In this document: piece after piece, positions 1 to 11,543 of the stretch
How positions within the stretch are numbered: the first letter of the stretch is position 1
Layout: each line of letters starts with the position of its first letter
NCBI RefSeq assembly: GCF_018687715.1
Contig: NC_056758.1
Span: 39,961,467 to 40,025,466 of the forward strand
Direction of reading: 5' to 3'
Length of the DNA: 64,000 bases
Source of the DNA: Carya illinoinensis
Taxonomy: Eukaryota > Streptophyta > Magnoliopsida > Fagales > Juglandaceae
Notes under the pieces: generated by a model
The model's database searches: none
What the model was told of the DNA's origin: nothing
Seen by the model: the letters and a program-made list of their open reading frames with translations, nothing else
Translations under genes and position numbers: made by a program

Positions 1-28
1 TGACATGAGGTATTGTTGTATTTTGAAG

Positions 29-1555
29 GAACAATTATGACAATCTCAAAGGACAGAGTGAAGCCATCTCCTCTGCCAGATAGCTGGAAACTGAAAGAGA
101 TATTTGCTACTGGGATTGTTCTTGGAGGTTACTTGGCATTGATGACAGTCATATTCTTCTGGTTAATGAAGGAAACCGACTTCTTCCCTGTACGTTAGAG
201 ATTTCTTCGTATCTATCGCGTAACTGTACTTAATTTCAAGGTAGTTTCTTTATATTCTTTTGACTTTTGTTTGACATTAGTTCCATTGTTGTTGTTTTAG
301 GAGAAATTTGGTGTAAGGCGAATAAGGGATAGCGACAATGAAATGATGGCTGCTTTATACTTGCAAGTGAGTATTGTGAGCCAAGCTCTGATATTTGTGA
401 CTCGATCACGCAGCTGGTCCTATTCTGAGCGCCCTGGATTGCTATTAATGTCGGCTTTCTGTATTGCACAACTGGTAAGAATAATGGATCCTCGGATACC
501 TTTTAGGTAGTACTTACTCGAATTTTAATAGTAAACTCTTACTGCGAAGGAATACCTTATACAAATCTTCAAGATGCATGCGGTCAAATTTAATCAATAA
601 AAAATTTGACTTTGAATATTCATTGTCTCTCTCTCTCTCTCTCTCTCTCTCACGATTGATCTGCTCTGAAATTAAATTGTGGGCTGGGAGGGAAAGAGAA
701 TCCACACCGTTTCCTTTTCCTCCCTTCCATTACCACCCAACCAAAACACAAGAAAATACCCCTTCCTCTCCCTCTTGTTACAAGAAGCTGCTAACTGATT
801 ATGGTCTTCTCAGATTGCAACTGTCATAGCAGTTTATGCCAACTGGGGATTTGCGAGGATTAAAGGAATGGGTTGGGGATGGGCTGGAGTCATCTGGCTT
901 TATAGTCTTGTCTTCTATGTTCCACTTGACATAATAAAGTTTGCCACCCGTTACATCTTAAGCGGGAAGGCCTGGACGAACATGCTAGAAAACAGGGTAA
1001 TTTGGTTTCTTTTATGTTTCAGAAAGTAGAATATGGATTAATCTTATTGGAAGATTTAATTGAAGCTTCAATTTACTTTTCTTTTTTCTTTTTAAATTCA
1101 ATGTAACAGACAGCCTTTACCACCAAAAAAGATTACGGAAAGGAGGAGAGAGAAGCTCAATGGGCTCATGCTCAAAGAACCCTACATGGGCTTCAACCAC
1201 CAGAATCCTCGAATCTCTTCCCTGAGAAGAGCAGCTACAGAGAGCTGTCTGAGATTGCTGAACAGGCCAAGAGGCGAGCTGAGGTTGCAAGGTAAGCCAT
1301 CATCTTGTTAGGTTCTAAATATATATATATATATATATGAAATTGAACATTGATTTCCATGTTTTATTATTTTTTAGCAGTGTTTTTATTGTCCATTAAT
1401 GTGAATCAGTATTTAAGAAAGTAACCTTCTTATTTCCTTACAATTTTTGTTGGTATAGGCTTCGGGAGCTTCACACACTGAAGGGGCATGTGGAGTCAGT
1501 GGTGAAGCTGAAAGGGCTGGACATTGACACAATCCAGCAACATTATACCGTGTGA
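29..1555 (+). CDS. AHA: Plasma-membrane H+-ATPase (P3A P-type), C-terminal part
   Basis: This is the proton pump that exports H+ across the plasma membrane using ATP. The gene enters from the left edge. Exons are 29-189, 301-474, 814-996, 1110-1291 and 1459-1555, all with GT-AG borders and compatible phases, giving the last ~264 residues of a protein usually ~950 long. The first exon opens just after the M6 region ([15 protein letters not shown]) and carries M7. M8, M9 and M10 follow (the latter near [15 protein letters not shown]). The autoinhibitory R domain comes next ([58 protein letters not shown]). It ends in QQHYTV, whose penultimate Thr is the known 14-3-3 phospho-site in this family. 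The intron 475-813 carries a CT microsatellite. Sequence and synteny both point to the AHA1/2/3 clade; the exact orthologue is inferred. Confidence 0.97.
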
Positions 1556-1881
1556 AAAACCAGAAGCTAGCAACGTCCGGAGGGGGGACCAAAAGGGGTG
1601 ACGTGGTTTGATATTGGTGTGTTCTCAAAAAAGCAGGCCTAACTAATTAAACCTTTCAAGCGATAGGAAAGCACGTTTGTCCTACGTACAACTCCCCCAG
1701 CTTGTTTTCTTTTCCTAAGCGTATTATAAATTCCTAGAGTAGCACTGCTGCATGCCGGACGATGGTATTGCATTTGATTTCTTCTTAATTGCTCTGATGT
1801 GGGAGCGGAGTAATCTGATGATCTCTTGCATATATAGTTTTCTTGGCTCGAACTTCTCCTTTTTCTTTTTTCCTTGTTATC

Positions 1882-1918
<37 letters not shown>

Positions 1919-3011
1919 ATGCTTCCTGTCTTTAATGATCTTTTGATCGATCAAATTTACTTTTTCATGTTGTATGCATATAATGCCATCGTCGAATGGA
2001 AGTGATCAAATGTAAACATAACACATATATGAGGTTATCTGGACCTGGGAGAATAAGATTCCATGGGATTTCTACGGCAATGTACAAATAATTATAAAGC
2101 TATATATAGATCTATTGTTGTCTTGCTTTGCGTTCCTTGCAATATTATCACAGCCTTAAAATAGGAGCAAATAAGAATAATCTTATGCACTGCACTCTTT
2201 TTTAAGTTTTATCTCATTAATTATGTAATATTATGCTATACATTTATTATCATTAGATAAAAATAAAATGATATTGTAATGTATAGAATTTTTTTAATTC
2301 TTATTGCTTACGGTGACCAAAAAATCTTTCAGGCTCTCTAGCTAGTCTTTTTTTTTTTTAAACAACTCCCTAGCTAGTCTTGATATAATATGTAAGGTTT
2401 TGTTTGTTTAGTGGAGTTTTACTACTATTTATTATTTTATCATTATTTTTTTCATCTATTGTACATTACTTTTTATTACCATTAACTATTATTTAATATT
2501 TTATCATTATTTTTTTCATTACTATTCACAAAATTTATGAGACCACCTCACTACCCAAATGCAAAAGTCTCTTATTCCTAATTATTGACTTTTAAACGAT
2601 ACTTCACCTACCAAATTCATGCTTGTTTACATATGTAAAACCAAACTAACTCATCTCATCTCCTATCATTATTACAATATTCTTAAATTCTCACATAAAA
2701 TATAATAAATAATTCAATTTTTTCAATTTTAAAACAAAATTAATCTTAAAAAATTATACTATAATATTATTTTATATAATTTTTAATAAAATATCTTATC
2801 TCATTTTATATGAACTGTATAAGTACTAAATGAGAACTAAGTAACACTGCATTCTTTTGCCAACTTTTTGGTAAGTACTGTAGATATTTGATAGTGGAGC
2901 ATTAATGATGCTCCATTCATTTTATTGCCGTTTGATGAGAAAAAAAAATGGTTGAATTATTTATTTATTTTCCTTGTCAGACATTTATATATATATATAT
3001 ATATATATATA
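1556..3011. other. 3' flank of the H+-ATPase gene; AT-rich DNA with MITE relics
   Basis: No gene is visible. The first ~450 bases are probably the 3' UTR and flank of the H+-ATPase gene. A (TA)n tract lies at 1887-1914 and another at 2988-3010, directly against the Helitron end. A short imperfect inverted repeat (ctatacatttattatcatt near 2232 against the reverse complement of 2261-2289) looks like a small MITE. The stretch 2620-2820 (aaccaaac, then atctcatctc, ending ttatctcattttata) resembles the PIF-like MITE seen intact at 47927-48323 and is probably a decayed relative. Confidence 0.5.
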
Positions 3012-3979
3012 CTAGGTGGGAGTAACGTGCAAAGCACGTTTGTCTAATTTTATGAAATGGTTATTTGTAAAAAATAATATATATTTTATAAAAACTATTG
3101 ATGTCACTTAAGGCATATTGGAGAAGATAAAAAAAATTAGTTCAAAATATTATATAATCCAATACATATTTATAACATCCATAATTTTAGCAAAGATGCA
3201 TACGAAAAATTTAATAAAAGTCCAACACAAACGGTAGTTCAAACTATGTGTCTTTTGATGTTTGTATTATAATTCATCAATTTATGTCATCTTGTAGACG
3301 ATCAATAGAGACAACATTGAAATTTTTATTTTGCTGTTGGTTGAGTCGATCAGGATCAACATAAAGTTAAAACATAATCTTTTTATAAAATTTGTGGTAT
3401 AATATTTTCTATATATAGCATATATATAAATCCTAAAATATATTTTGAAGTTGTTAGCCGAATTTACTCTATCTTGATTAACTCAAAGATCACGGCCTTT
3501 GTCACGTGCACATCATAGCAAGTCCACGCGTGGAATATGACTTAGCGGAAGTTATGTCCTACTACCATGAAAAAAAAACACTTTGATTAAACATACTTGT
3601 ATTATATATTATATGATATTTTTAAATTTGGAATACTCAATAATCTGAGTTAATGAAACGTCTAATACACGTGTATTATACTTAGGGATTCACGTCTTAT
3701 GCACCTAATACACGTTTATATGTTAAGGAAAAAGACAAAAATATAATAACTAATCTTTAATTACTTATTATTATATAAACTATTAAGTATTGTAATTATT
3801 GTGATTAATAAATCATATAACAACATGAAATGTTATTTCTCTCAACATTTATATCTTCATTCTATATGCCGATTACATTTACATGTATTTAAACAAACGG
3901 TGTTAACTTTAACGGAAAAACAAGAAAAATTGTTAAAACAAGATTTTCCGTTTCATACACACTTTTTATATATAGAAGA
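3012..3979 (-). mobile_element. Probable non-autonomous Helitron
   Basis: Read on the minus strand, the element starts TCTTCTATATATAAAAAGTG (20 bases at 3979-3960) and ends in CTAG (3015-3012). A hairpin lies just inside that end: AACGTGC, loop AAA, GCACGTT at 3024-3040, eight bases from the CTAG. The host bases are A before the 5' TC and T after the 3' CTAG. This is the Helitron signature: 5' TC, 3' hairpin plus CTRR, insertion between A and T, no target duplication and no terminal inverted repeat. No Rep/helicase ORF is present in the 968 bases, so it would be non-autonomous. The 5' end is the less certain one. Confidence 0.6.
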
Positions 3980-5047
3980 TATATATGTCCTTTTCAAAAT
4001 TGTGAGTTAGTAGTTCTAGCTAATTTAGAGATCTCTAAATTAATTATCATGTGCGTCTTTAATATATATATATATATATATAATTATTTATTTATTTCTT
4101 AAAAGTTCATTCTTAACATTTGCATGACAAGTACTGCATATTATATGTAAGTCGAAAAAAGTCCAAAAGTAGATCTAATCACAAAAGTGAAAAAAAGTAT
4201 AAAAGTCAAAATCTTTATTCCCTATAATTATGATCAAATTTATATGATAAAAGTACATATGGGTTGCAGCGCCATGACTAGTTGACAAGTACTACTACTT
4301 ATATAAAGAGATAACGTGGAATAATTTCACATATATTTTAACAAGTCGTGTAAATTTATGAGATTATTTTTTTATAATGATTATTTTATAATTAAAATAT
4401 TTGTCTCAGTAGTTATCAAGCTTTACATCTTGATCTTGGCTTCACTTCTTTGACAAGCACGTTGTTTAAAGAAAAAAGAAAAAAGAAAAAAAAAAAAAAA
4501 AAAAAAAAAACAACTTTGCTCTCCAAAACCATTGATTCTTGTTCAAGTTGCATTGTTCAATGCTAATATATATTAATGGTTTAAAACACATGCAAATTAT
4601 AATAATAATATTGGCCGTTAATATTGGAAGTTGCTGCAAGAATTCAAGGGACCTCATTATTGACGAGTACTATGTTTGGGCAGTGGAGTCTCTTACTATT
4701 ATTTAATATTTTATTATTAATTATTTATTATTTACATATCATCTAGATTAACGTCCTCACTTCCCAACTAAGAAATCGTACCTAAGCTATATTTGACCAG
4801 ATCATGCACGTACGTGCCACTTCACAAATTAAACAATTAATCAAAAGACAGAATCTAAAAGTTCTAATTTCTTTTTCCGGTCGCCCCTTCGATCTCGATC
4901 CGCTTGATCCATCTATATATTACAACCCCATAAATTTATATGATGATGAACTAAAATGATATATTCATGAGTGCCATAAACCTTTCCACGTGGATTACAT
5001 AGAACCGAGTTTAGAGAATAATAAACTGGCTTGCAAAAGAAGCAAAA
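3980..5047. other. Intergenic AT-rich DNA
   Basis: No gene is recognised. It holds a (TA)n tract at about 4062-4082, a purine and poly-A stretch at about 4470-4510, and a fragment near 4676-4740 that resembles MITE relics elsewhere in the window (cagtggagtctcttactatt). Downstream flank of the bHLH gene lies at 4900-5047. Confidence 0.5.
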
Positions 5048-5722
5048 CTAGCTTGTATTTTCCACTAGAAACCTAAGAGCATTCACCTGCAACTCAAGAC
5101 AGGTTATATAACTTCCCACTTCTCTGAGCAGCTCATCATCAGCATCCATCTCATTTCCGCCTGGTAAAAGATTTCTTAGATTCTTCAACTGGCTGCTACT
5201 GATCTTCTGCTCTTCACTTTCATCTTCTTTTCTCAATATTACTGATGATCTCCTCGTACTCCTAGTGTTCAGCTTCTTAAGTTCTGGCTTACTATAATTA
5301 GGGTTTTGAGAAAATCTCATTGGGATCAACGCATTTGAAACAGGGGGCGGTGGTGAAATCTTACCATTATTTTGCCTACGAGTGTAATGACTGTTGGAAG
5401 ATGTTAGATGATGAAGGCTGGAAGAGTTAGTGAATCCACCTGCATTGTGATGATCATCATTTGTTTGAAGCTTTAGTTTCAAGGCACGACTCCATGCAAA
5501 CTCGTCAGCAGACAGTACCATTGCCATGTCCACTTCATGTCGAACAAGTTTCTCCAAACGTTCCTTTGGTTGATTATCATTTTCATCTGATAGAATCTTT
5601 TGGTTGATCTTCAATAAAGCTGGCACTAAGTGATCCACATATCTTCTTGGAAACACGGCGCGTACTTTTTCATTTGGTTCAAGGGAATAAACGCGTCTCT
5701 TTGTTCGCATTTGCCTCTCCAT
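5048..5722 (-). CDS. Atypical bHLH transcription factor, IBH1/bHLH146-like
   Basis: A single-exon ORF of 224 codons starting at MERQMRTKRRVYSLEP. The family (IBH1, IBL1, bHLH146-151) consists of nuclear helix-loop-helix proteins without a basic DNA-binding region; they heterodimerise with other bHLH proteins and often dampen growth. Two parts are diagnostic. One is an internal segment VDMAMVLSADEFAWSRALKLKL, like the IBH1 segment ending LWSRALL. The other is a C-terminal HLH: LKNLRNLLPGG, then DDELLREVGSYITCLELQVNALR. A Ser/Asn/His-rich linker separates them. The ORF stays open 40 codons further upstream to 5842, but that part is (AAG)n read as poly-Phe and is probably 5' UTR, so I chose the inner ATG at 5722. 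Arabidopsis bHLH146 (At4g30180) lies between PER45 and AHA2, matching this neighbourhood. Confidence 0.85.
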   Translation of the reverse strand: MERQMRTKRRVYSLEPNEKVRAVFPRRYVDHLVPALLKINQKILSDENDNQPKERLEKLVRHEVDMAMVLSADEFAWSRALKLKLQTNDDHHNAGGFTNSSSLHHLTSSNSHYTRRQNNGKISPPPPVSNALIPMRFSQNPNYSKPELKKLNTRSTRRSSVILRKEDESEEQKISSSQLKNLRNLLPGGNEMDADDELLREVGSYITCLELQVNALRFLVENTS

Positions 5723-6335
5723 CCAAGAAATGAACAATGCTGCCACCACAGCGAAAAAAGATGAGGAGGATATAAAAATGAAGAAAAAGAAGAAGAAGAA
5801 GAAGAAGAAGAAGAAAATGTAGGTGATAAAGAAATCAGACAAGTAACCAAGATCACAGGCCTGTGGTGATTATAAGGGCTATGTATTAGCGGGAGAATTG
5901 CTAAATCAAGGGGCTCGAGTCAAATTTAGGAGGAAATTACGAAGAAACGAAACTAGAAAACGAATTGAAAGAGAATCATACGAGAGAGATCTGTGCAATG
6001 CTCTTTTTTTTTGTTTGGATTACTCATCTACCGCTCAAGATGGAGGCAAAAGAAGTTAATTTGCAGTGCTGGTTGAATCACCTGCAGGGTTTTTTAAACA
6101 AGGAATAGATGGGGGAATGTGTGACATCTTATCCTAGTCCTATCCTGGCCCCCCATAGCACTCATGCTCCAAACAAGCCTTGACATGTGAACTTGGGATC
6201 ACAGATCGATGATTTGATTCCTCAAAAGGAAGCATCCCATGCCATAGGAAATTGCCTCTTGGAATGCCTCAAATATGGGGCTCTATGTAGTACTGAAGGC
6301 CAAGGGTTGGAAACTGATCAGTTTATTTATTACTA

Positions 6336-6371
<36 letters not shown>

Positions 6372-8378
6372 TGTGTGTGGATGGAAAAAGAGAGCTGATA
6401 TAAATAGATAGCATACATATATAATTATAATACTTTACATAAAAAAATATTATTATACCCAATTGAAGTCATATAAATTTTTAAATTTTATATTTATAAT
6501 AAAATTATCTGTTGTCAACCAAAGGATCAGAAAAAGTAAAAAAATTAAGTTGGGATGGGGAATAAAGCAAAGGAGTGATATATGATCTTCGCAAAGGATT
6601 TTGAGTGCAAAATCTTTGGAGAGGCTCAGAGGCACATGGACTCACATGCATGCAGCTTCTTTAATTTCCTTTTACACCTACCTAAAGCCCAGGAACTCTC
6701 CCCCACGTGCACTACAAAACAAAACACCAAAGTCCCACTATAAATGCAATCACATGACTGATGACTCCACGCACTTATTACTCATGCTATTTTTATTATT
6801 TTCCTTACATTTTTTCCAGAGTCCCCCTAAAACTTTTTCGCTTATATCAAATCAACCAGCTCATTCCTACCACTCTCCCCCACTTTCAACCTCCTCCTCC
6901 TTCTTCTCACTATGTTTAATTTTTTTTTTTTTTTTGTGGTTTATCTCAATTTGGCAGGGATTTTAGCCAGCAGATAAGTGAAAAGACAGGCCATTTGTCG
7001 CCAATTACCAATTCTAGCAAACCCAACGCCGGCCTTTTCCCATGCTGTTGTGCCTAGCTAGCTAGCACTACCCCCCAGTCTTGGACTCTTGTTCTCTATC
7101 TCTCTATGCCCTGAGTGCATATGTAACGCGGCCATCTCAAATGATTGAAAATGATATTTTCGCTATTTTTTTATGAGAAAATGAATAGAATTCTAATATT
7201 TAAGGACTCTGTAGAGTAGCCACTAGATTGTAATTCATAAAAAATAAAAAATACATGCATTATATATATAGGATGCTAAAAGACGAGACTGCTCAACAAT
7301 GATTGCAGGGACCTCAATGCTTGTGCATAGTACTTAATAATTAAGTAATTCTAAACAAAGTACATACGCAAGGTAGTGCTGCATGGACACCATTTATTTC
7401 TGTGCAAAATTTGCCATAATAGTGCCAACTAGTCCATGACCCGACGTTTGCTGTCCTCTTTCTCCTACAGAGAATCCTAAAGCGTGACTTTTACGTACAG
7501 ATACTTTTAAAAAAAAAAAATTATTTATTTACATTGGGGGAGAGGTTGGAAGTACCCGGCCCGCGTATGGAGTGGACGGAAAAATTTTTTTCAGTCTCCC
7601 GTCCTCGGTGTGCAGGGCTGGGATATCCTGTCACGTATAACGGGGTGTGGATTGGGGGTAATTTATCCGTCCCTTGCATTCCTAGTTTCCTACCATGTCT
7701 TCGGTTTAGAAGTAATTTTTAGATAAAAAATGATCCATAAATCTCGGTAATGGATAAAAAATGACTCATAAATTTTTATTTTTAGTCTAAAAAAGCTTAT
7801 AGGCTATTTTCAGCCTATAAAATTATAAATAAAAAGAAAAAAAAATTAAAAACTAGAATAAAAAAAAGTGTCTTGGATGGTAATTGATTTTATGGCTAAT
7901 AAAAGTTATTAGTCTAAGAGTCTAATATCTAATAAACTAATAATAATAACTAAGCTATTACAAAATTGAAAGGTTAAACAATTACAAAATTATAAACATA
8001 AAAGTGTCAAAGGAACATTGTATCAACATTATAAATCATTGAATACAAAATATGAACAAATAATTAAAAATTGAATATTCTAAAGTGGGACTCAGAGAGC
8101 TGTCAGCTGTGGCTTGTCTTTGATTGTGAGTCTGTGACACTTGGGGCGGCCCGGGCTTAAGCACATTTTTATGTTGCAGAGGTGCTAGACGTCATCTCAT
8201 ATGTTACTATAAGAATTAATATTAAAATTAATAACGATGAAATCGAAATAAATATAAATAAATCAAAATAATAAAATAAAAAACAATTACCAGGTGGTCC
8301 AAATCTAGACTGATCACCACCCTCATCGGTCTTCTTAAAATCTAAAATATCCAGAACATGAATATCCTTTCCTATCGT
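5723..8378. other. bHLH promoter region and intergenic DNA
   Basis: No gene is recognised. An (AAG)n tract at 5789-5815 lies in the likely bHLH 5' UTR. A compound GA/GT microsatellite lies at about 6341-6377. A pyrimidine-rich stretch at about 6860-6940 yields only a low-complexity ORF. A GC-rich patch at 7540-7690 stands out against AT-rich surroundings and may be transposon debris. 7740-8378 is AT-rich and may hold the unidentified left end of the hAT element. Confidence 0.45.
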
Positions 8379-9645
8379 CTAACTTTGTGTGCATATTAAT
8401 GCCTCTATAGTTGTAGGAGACAATAAATTACGGAAAGGATCCAATATACGACATCTAGTACTAAAGGCCGACTCTGAGGCAACGGTGTTAATAGGGATCA
8501 CCAAAATACAGTGGGCAATCTCAGAAATGATGAGATATTTCTTTGATGCATTATTCCACCATCCTAATATATTGAAATTATTTTCATCATCTTGGACTAT
8601 ATCCGCTGACAAATAGTTGTCTAACTCGGAAACCACCTCTGTAGATTGATGGACTAGTGTGTGATTCTGTGCGAGGGTCTTAGTCTACGACATTCTGTGC
8701 TTCTTTGTAGGAGGCCCGGTTACGGTGTCTGTAGAAGGTGTTGGAGTAAGTGTATATGTCTTGAATGTAGTACCACCCTTAATTGCATTAAACTCATCAT
8801 ACAATTTAGTCAGGATATCTCAGGCCAATTCACCAATAAGTTCAGTCCATACCTGATCGTGAGCAAGTCTCAACCCATATAACAAGCCTGAAACTTTCAG
8901 ACGGGGATCAAGAATAATAGTCACATATAACAAAGTATTCATTCTAGTCAAATCTCTCCAACACTTGTCATATTTTAGCATCATGATCATTGTCATCCCC
9001 CTCATCTTTTCATTGGAACCCCTACGCATATCTTCTAATTCTTCTTTTACCCTACATATTTGTTGACAAAACCCATGGGATGTAGGGTATAAAGAACCAG
9101 ATATATTCAATGTGACGTCGTAAAATAATCCGAGAAAATCAACAAAAGTAGAAACTACCACCCAATCATTATCATTAGGCTTTCATAATCCCCCGTGCTC
9201 ATCAAAATATTTGACATATTTAGATGTCTTCATCACCTAATAATTGAAAGACTACCTTATATTCTTGGGCCGCCTCCAACATCAATAAGGTTGAGTTCCA
9301 TCTGGTAGGAACATCAGTACAAAGACCCTTCTTCAATGTTATGCCCGTAGCCTTTGTAGCAATTTTGAATTTCTCCAATCTTGAAAGAGAAGACATCACA
9401 AATTTCACAGTCATTCTAATTCGTGCAACTGAGTCATCAACATCTTTCAACCTCTCAGTCACAATTAAATTCAAAATATGTGCAGTACATCTAACATGCA
9501 AATATTCACCACCCACAAATGTCTTATTTGCATCTTTAAGATAATTCTTTAGATATCCCAAGGCAACATCATTAGACGACGCATTATCAACCGAAACAGT
9601 CAAAATCTTTTCCAACCCCCATTGATAATGATTTAAGGGTTTCAA
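8379..9645 (-). pseudogene. hAT-family transposase remnant (RICESLEEPER/Ac-like), C-terminal two thirds
   Basis: Three successive minus-strand fragments together form the C-terminal part of a zinc-finger BED/hAT transposase. 9645-9220 holds the RNase-H-like core (LTVSVDNASSNDVAL, then YLHVRCTAHILNLIV, then DVPTRWNSTLLML). 9161-8820 holds the hAT-like RNase-H fold domain with LYVTIILDPRLK. 8636-8379 holds the C-terminal dimerisation domain (FNILGWWNNASKKY, then IPINTVASESAFST and LDPFRNLLSPTTIEALIC). Stop codons separate the fragments. The BED finger and N-terminal catalytic part are absent, replaced at 9646 by hairpin-rich non-coding DNA. It is a dead copy. Its right end is visible at 10551. 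Confidence 0.9.
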
Positions 9646-10102
9646 TCAATGAAACCCCTAGTTTTTCTAAATTATTTTAGGGTTTCGGATTGGAACCCTA
9701 ATTTAATTTAGGGTTCCAATCCGAAACCCTAACCCCTAAATTGATTTAGGGGTTTTCAATACAATTAAATTCACAAAAAAAAAATCAAATAAAACGGAAT
9801 CCGAAACAATCACAGCAAGAAAACAGTGAACACTGAATACACATGCACAATGATCACGAATCCACAGCACACAAGTCACAAATCCCATCCTCCATCTTCG
9901 ATTCAACCCATCATTCCTCAAATCTCCGATCAAAACTAAAAATAAAAAATTAAAAAATAAAAAAACAACGAAGAAAAAGCATACAAACTAACTTACCGTG
10001 TACCGTGCGTCGTGCGAGAGAGAGGAGAGAATGAGAGCGAGTCGAGCGACTCCAAGTCTCCAATTGAGACTGTGAGAGGGAGGAGAGAACGGGGTACTGG
10101 GG

Positions 10103-10184
<82 letters not shown>

Positions 10185-10551
10185 CAAGAAGCTGCCGAAG
10201 AAAGTGGGCGACGCGGGGGAGGGGGGTTTAACCCCTTAGGGTTAAAACTTAATGAAACGGCGCCGTTTTGTAATAGATAAAATGGTGCCGTTTCATTAAG
10301 TGGCTTAATGAAACCGTTTCATCTATAAACTGTATTTATTATATATAAATATGTAATATAATATTATATATATAACACGGGGCGGGGGAAACCCAGAGCG
10401 AGGTCGCGACGTATCTGTCTCCCGTCTCTGCTGGGGGCATCCCATACTGGCGAGGTTCCCCTTCTCCCGCCTTTGCGGTGCAGATGCCCCGCCCCGCATA
10501 TGTGGAGGCGGGGTAGAGCAACGAGTTTCAGGGCTCCATTGCCCACCACTA
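9646..10551 (-). mobile_element. 5' non-coding part and right terminus of the hAT element
   Basis: This DNA continues the hAT element beyond the transposase remnant. It holds a cluster of three hairpins at 9636-9754, a (GA)n tract of ~75 bases at 10107-10181, and the perfect palindrome AAACGGCGCCGTTT at 10255-10268. It then has a GC-rich subterminal block at 10378-10530. The minus strand reads TAGTGGTGGGCAATGGAGCC from 10551 inward, which resembles a hAT terminal inverted repeat. I found neither the matching left terminus nor a copy of the right-hand 8 bases (GCAAAGAC, 10552-10559) on the left, so the left boundary is unknown. Confidence 0.6.
10107..10181. repeat. (GA)n microsatellite
   Basis: About 75 bases of uninterrupted GA dinucleotides inside the hAT-derived region. 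Dinucleotide ORFs read from it on both strands are artefacts. Confidence 0.95.
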
Positions 10552-11543
10552 GCAAAGACGTCCATTTCGGAGATTTGAGCTTACGTACAGACTTTAAATA
10601 AGTTGTTTCTACCTTTTATTTTCTACATGGCTCGCATGAGTGGTATTGGACTGTAAAGAAGATTTTTGACACCCATAAATGAATGGGCCGTCGCTCTTTG
10701 GGCTTTAGACACCCATGAATAAGTGGGCTTTTGGATTTAAGAGGCCCATCTATAAAAAAAATTGAAAAAAGAGATTGTTATGTAATCCGTTAGGGTACTA
10801 AATTACTAATAAATCGATCAATTATCTCGTTTTCACATTATTCACCCCTTAGCAAAAAAATAAAAAAATAAAATAAAAAATCAAGCCTTTGGTAACTTTA
10901 TTTACAATGGCATCCCAATTATTCTGCTCAAATAACATGTAATTTAAGTTATTCCACGCTCATCGTATTTACTTTAATCATCTGAGTCTCAATAAATAAC
11001 TTTTTCTAGAAGAAACTACTCAAGATATCCATGCTTTGCACTAATATCAATTTATCCTATAGCCTAGAAGGACCTTCAAATCGTTGTAAAATTTTAATTA
11101 AAGAGAAGTGTTACATACATTTTTAAAAAATAAGTTTATAAATTAACACAATTTCATCTAATAAATACGTAATATCTAATTTATGAAAAAAATAATTTTA
11201 TAACCTAACGTATTAATAAAATTTATAAATTTCTTTTTATGAAAAAATTTTCGTAACTAAAATATTTTTTTATTAATAATATATTGCATGCTGAATAATA
11301 TTTTGTCCTTTTACATATACGCACGTATGTGTGATAATATAATAATGACGACTTATTCTTGAAAGTTCGATTTAGCCATTAATATCTTTCCAAGTGGCAG
11401 AATCGGAGTTATGCGAAGGATGAGATCACCATTAATGTCCGCGAACAAAAAATAGCGCAACAGCCATTAAGATTGCAGTGGGAGCTCCATGCCAAGATTC
11501 TGCTGTTAGTATAGGTACGTAGTTTGCCAACAACGTAACAAAC
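10552..11543. other. Intergenic DNA upstream of the OXR-like gene
   Basis: No gene is recognised. Around 10656-10732 a unit containing GACACCCAT and GTGGGC/ATGGGC occurs twice, each copy with a short inverted CCCAT/ATGGG arrangement. 11100-11300 is AT-rich. 11400-11543 is the likely promoter and 5' UTR of the next gene. Confidence 0.4.

Noticed and set aside
5626..5842. Upstream start of the bHLH ORF with a poly-Phe N-terminus
   Set aside because: The extension is encoded by an (AAG)n repeat and has no counterpart in the family; the inner ATG at 5722 is a better start.
6601..6966. 121-codon plus-strand ORF upstream of the bHLH gene
   Set aside because: Pyrimidine-rich low-complexity sequence with a poly-Phe stretch; no recognisable domain.
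6593..10559. A left boundary for the hAT element using GCAAAGGA near 6593 as partner of GCAAAGAC
   Set aside because: Only 6 of 8 bases agree and no TAGTGGTGG-like terminus follows; boundary left open.
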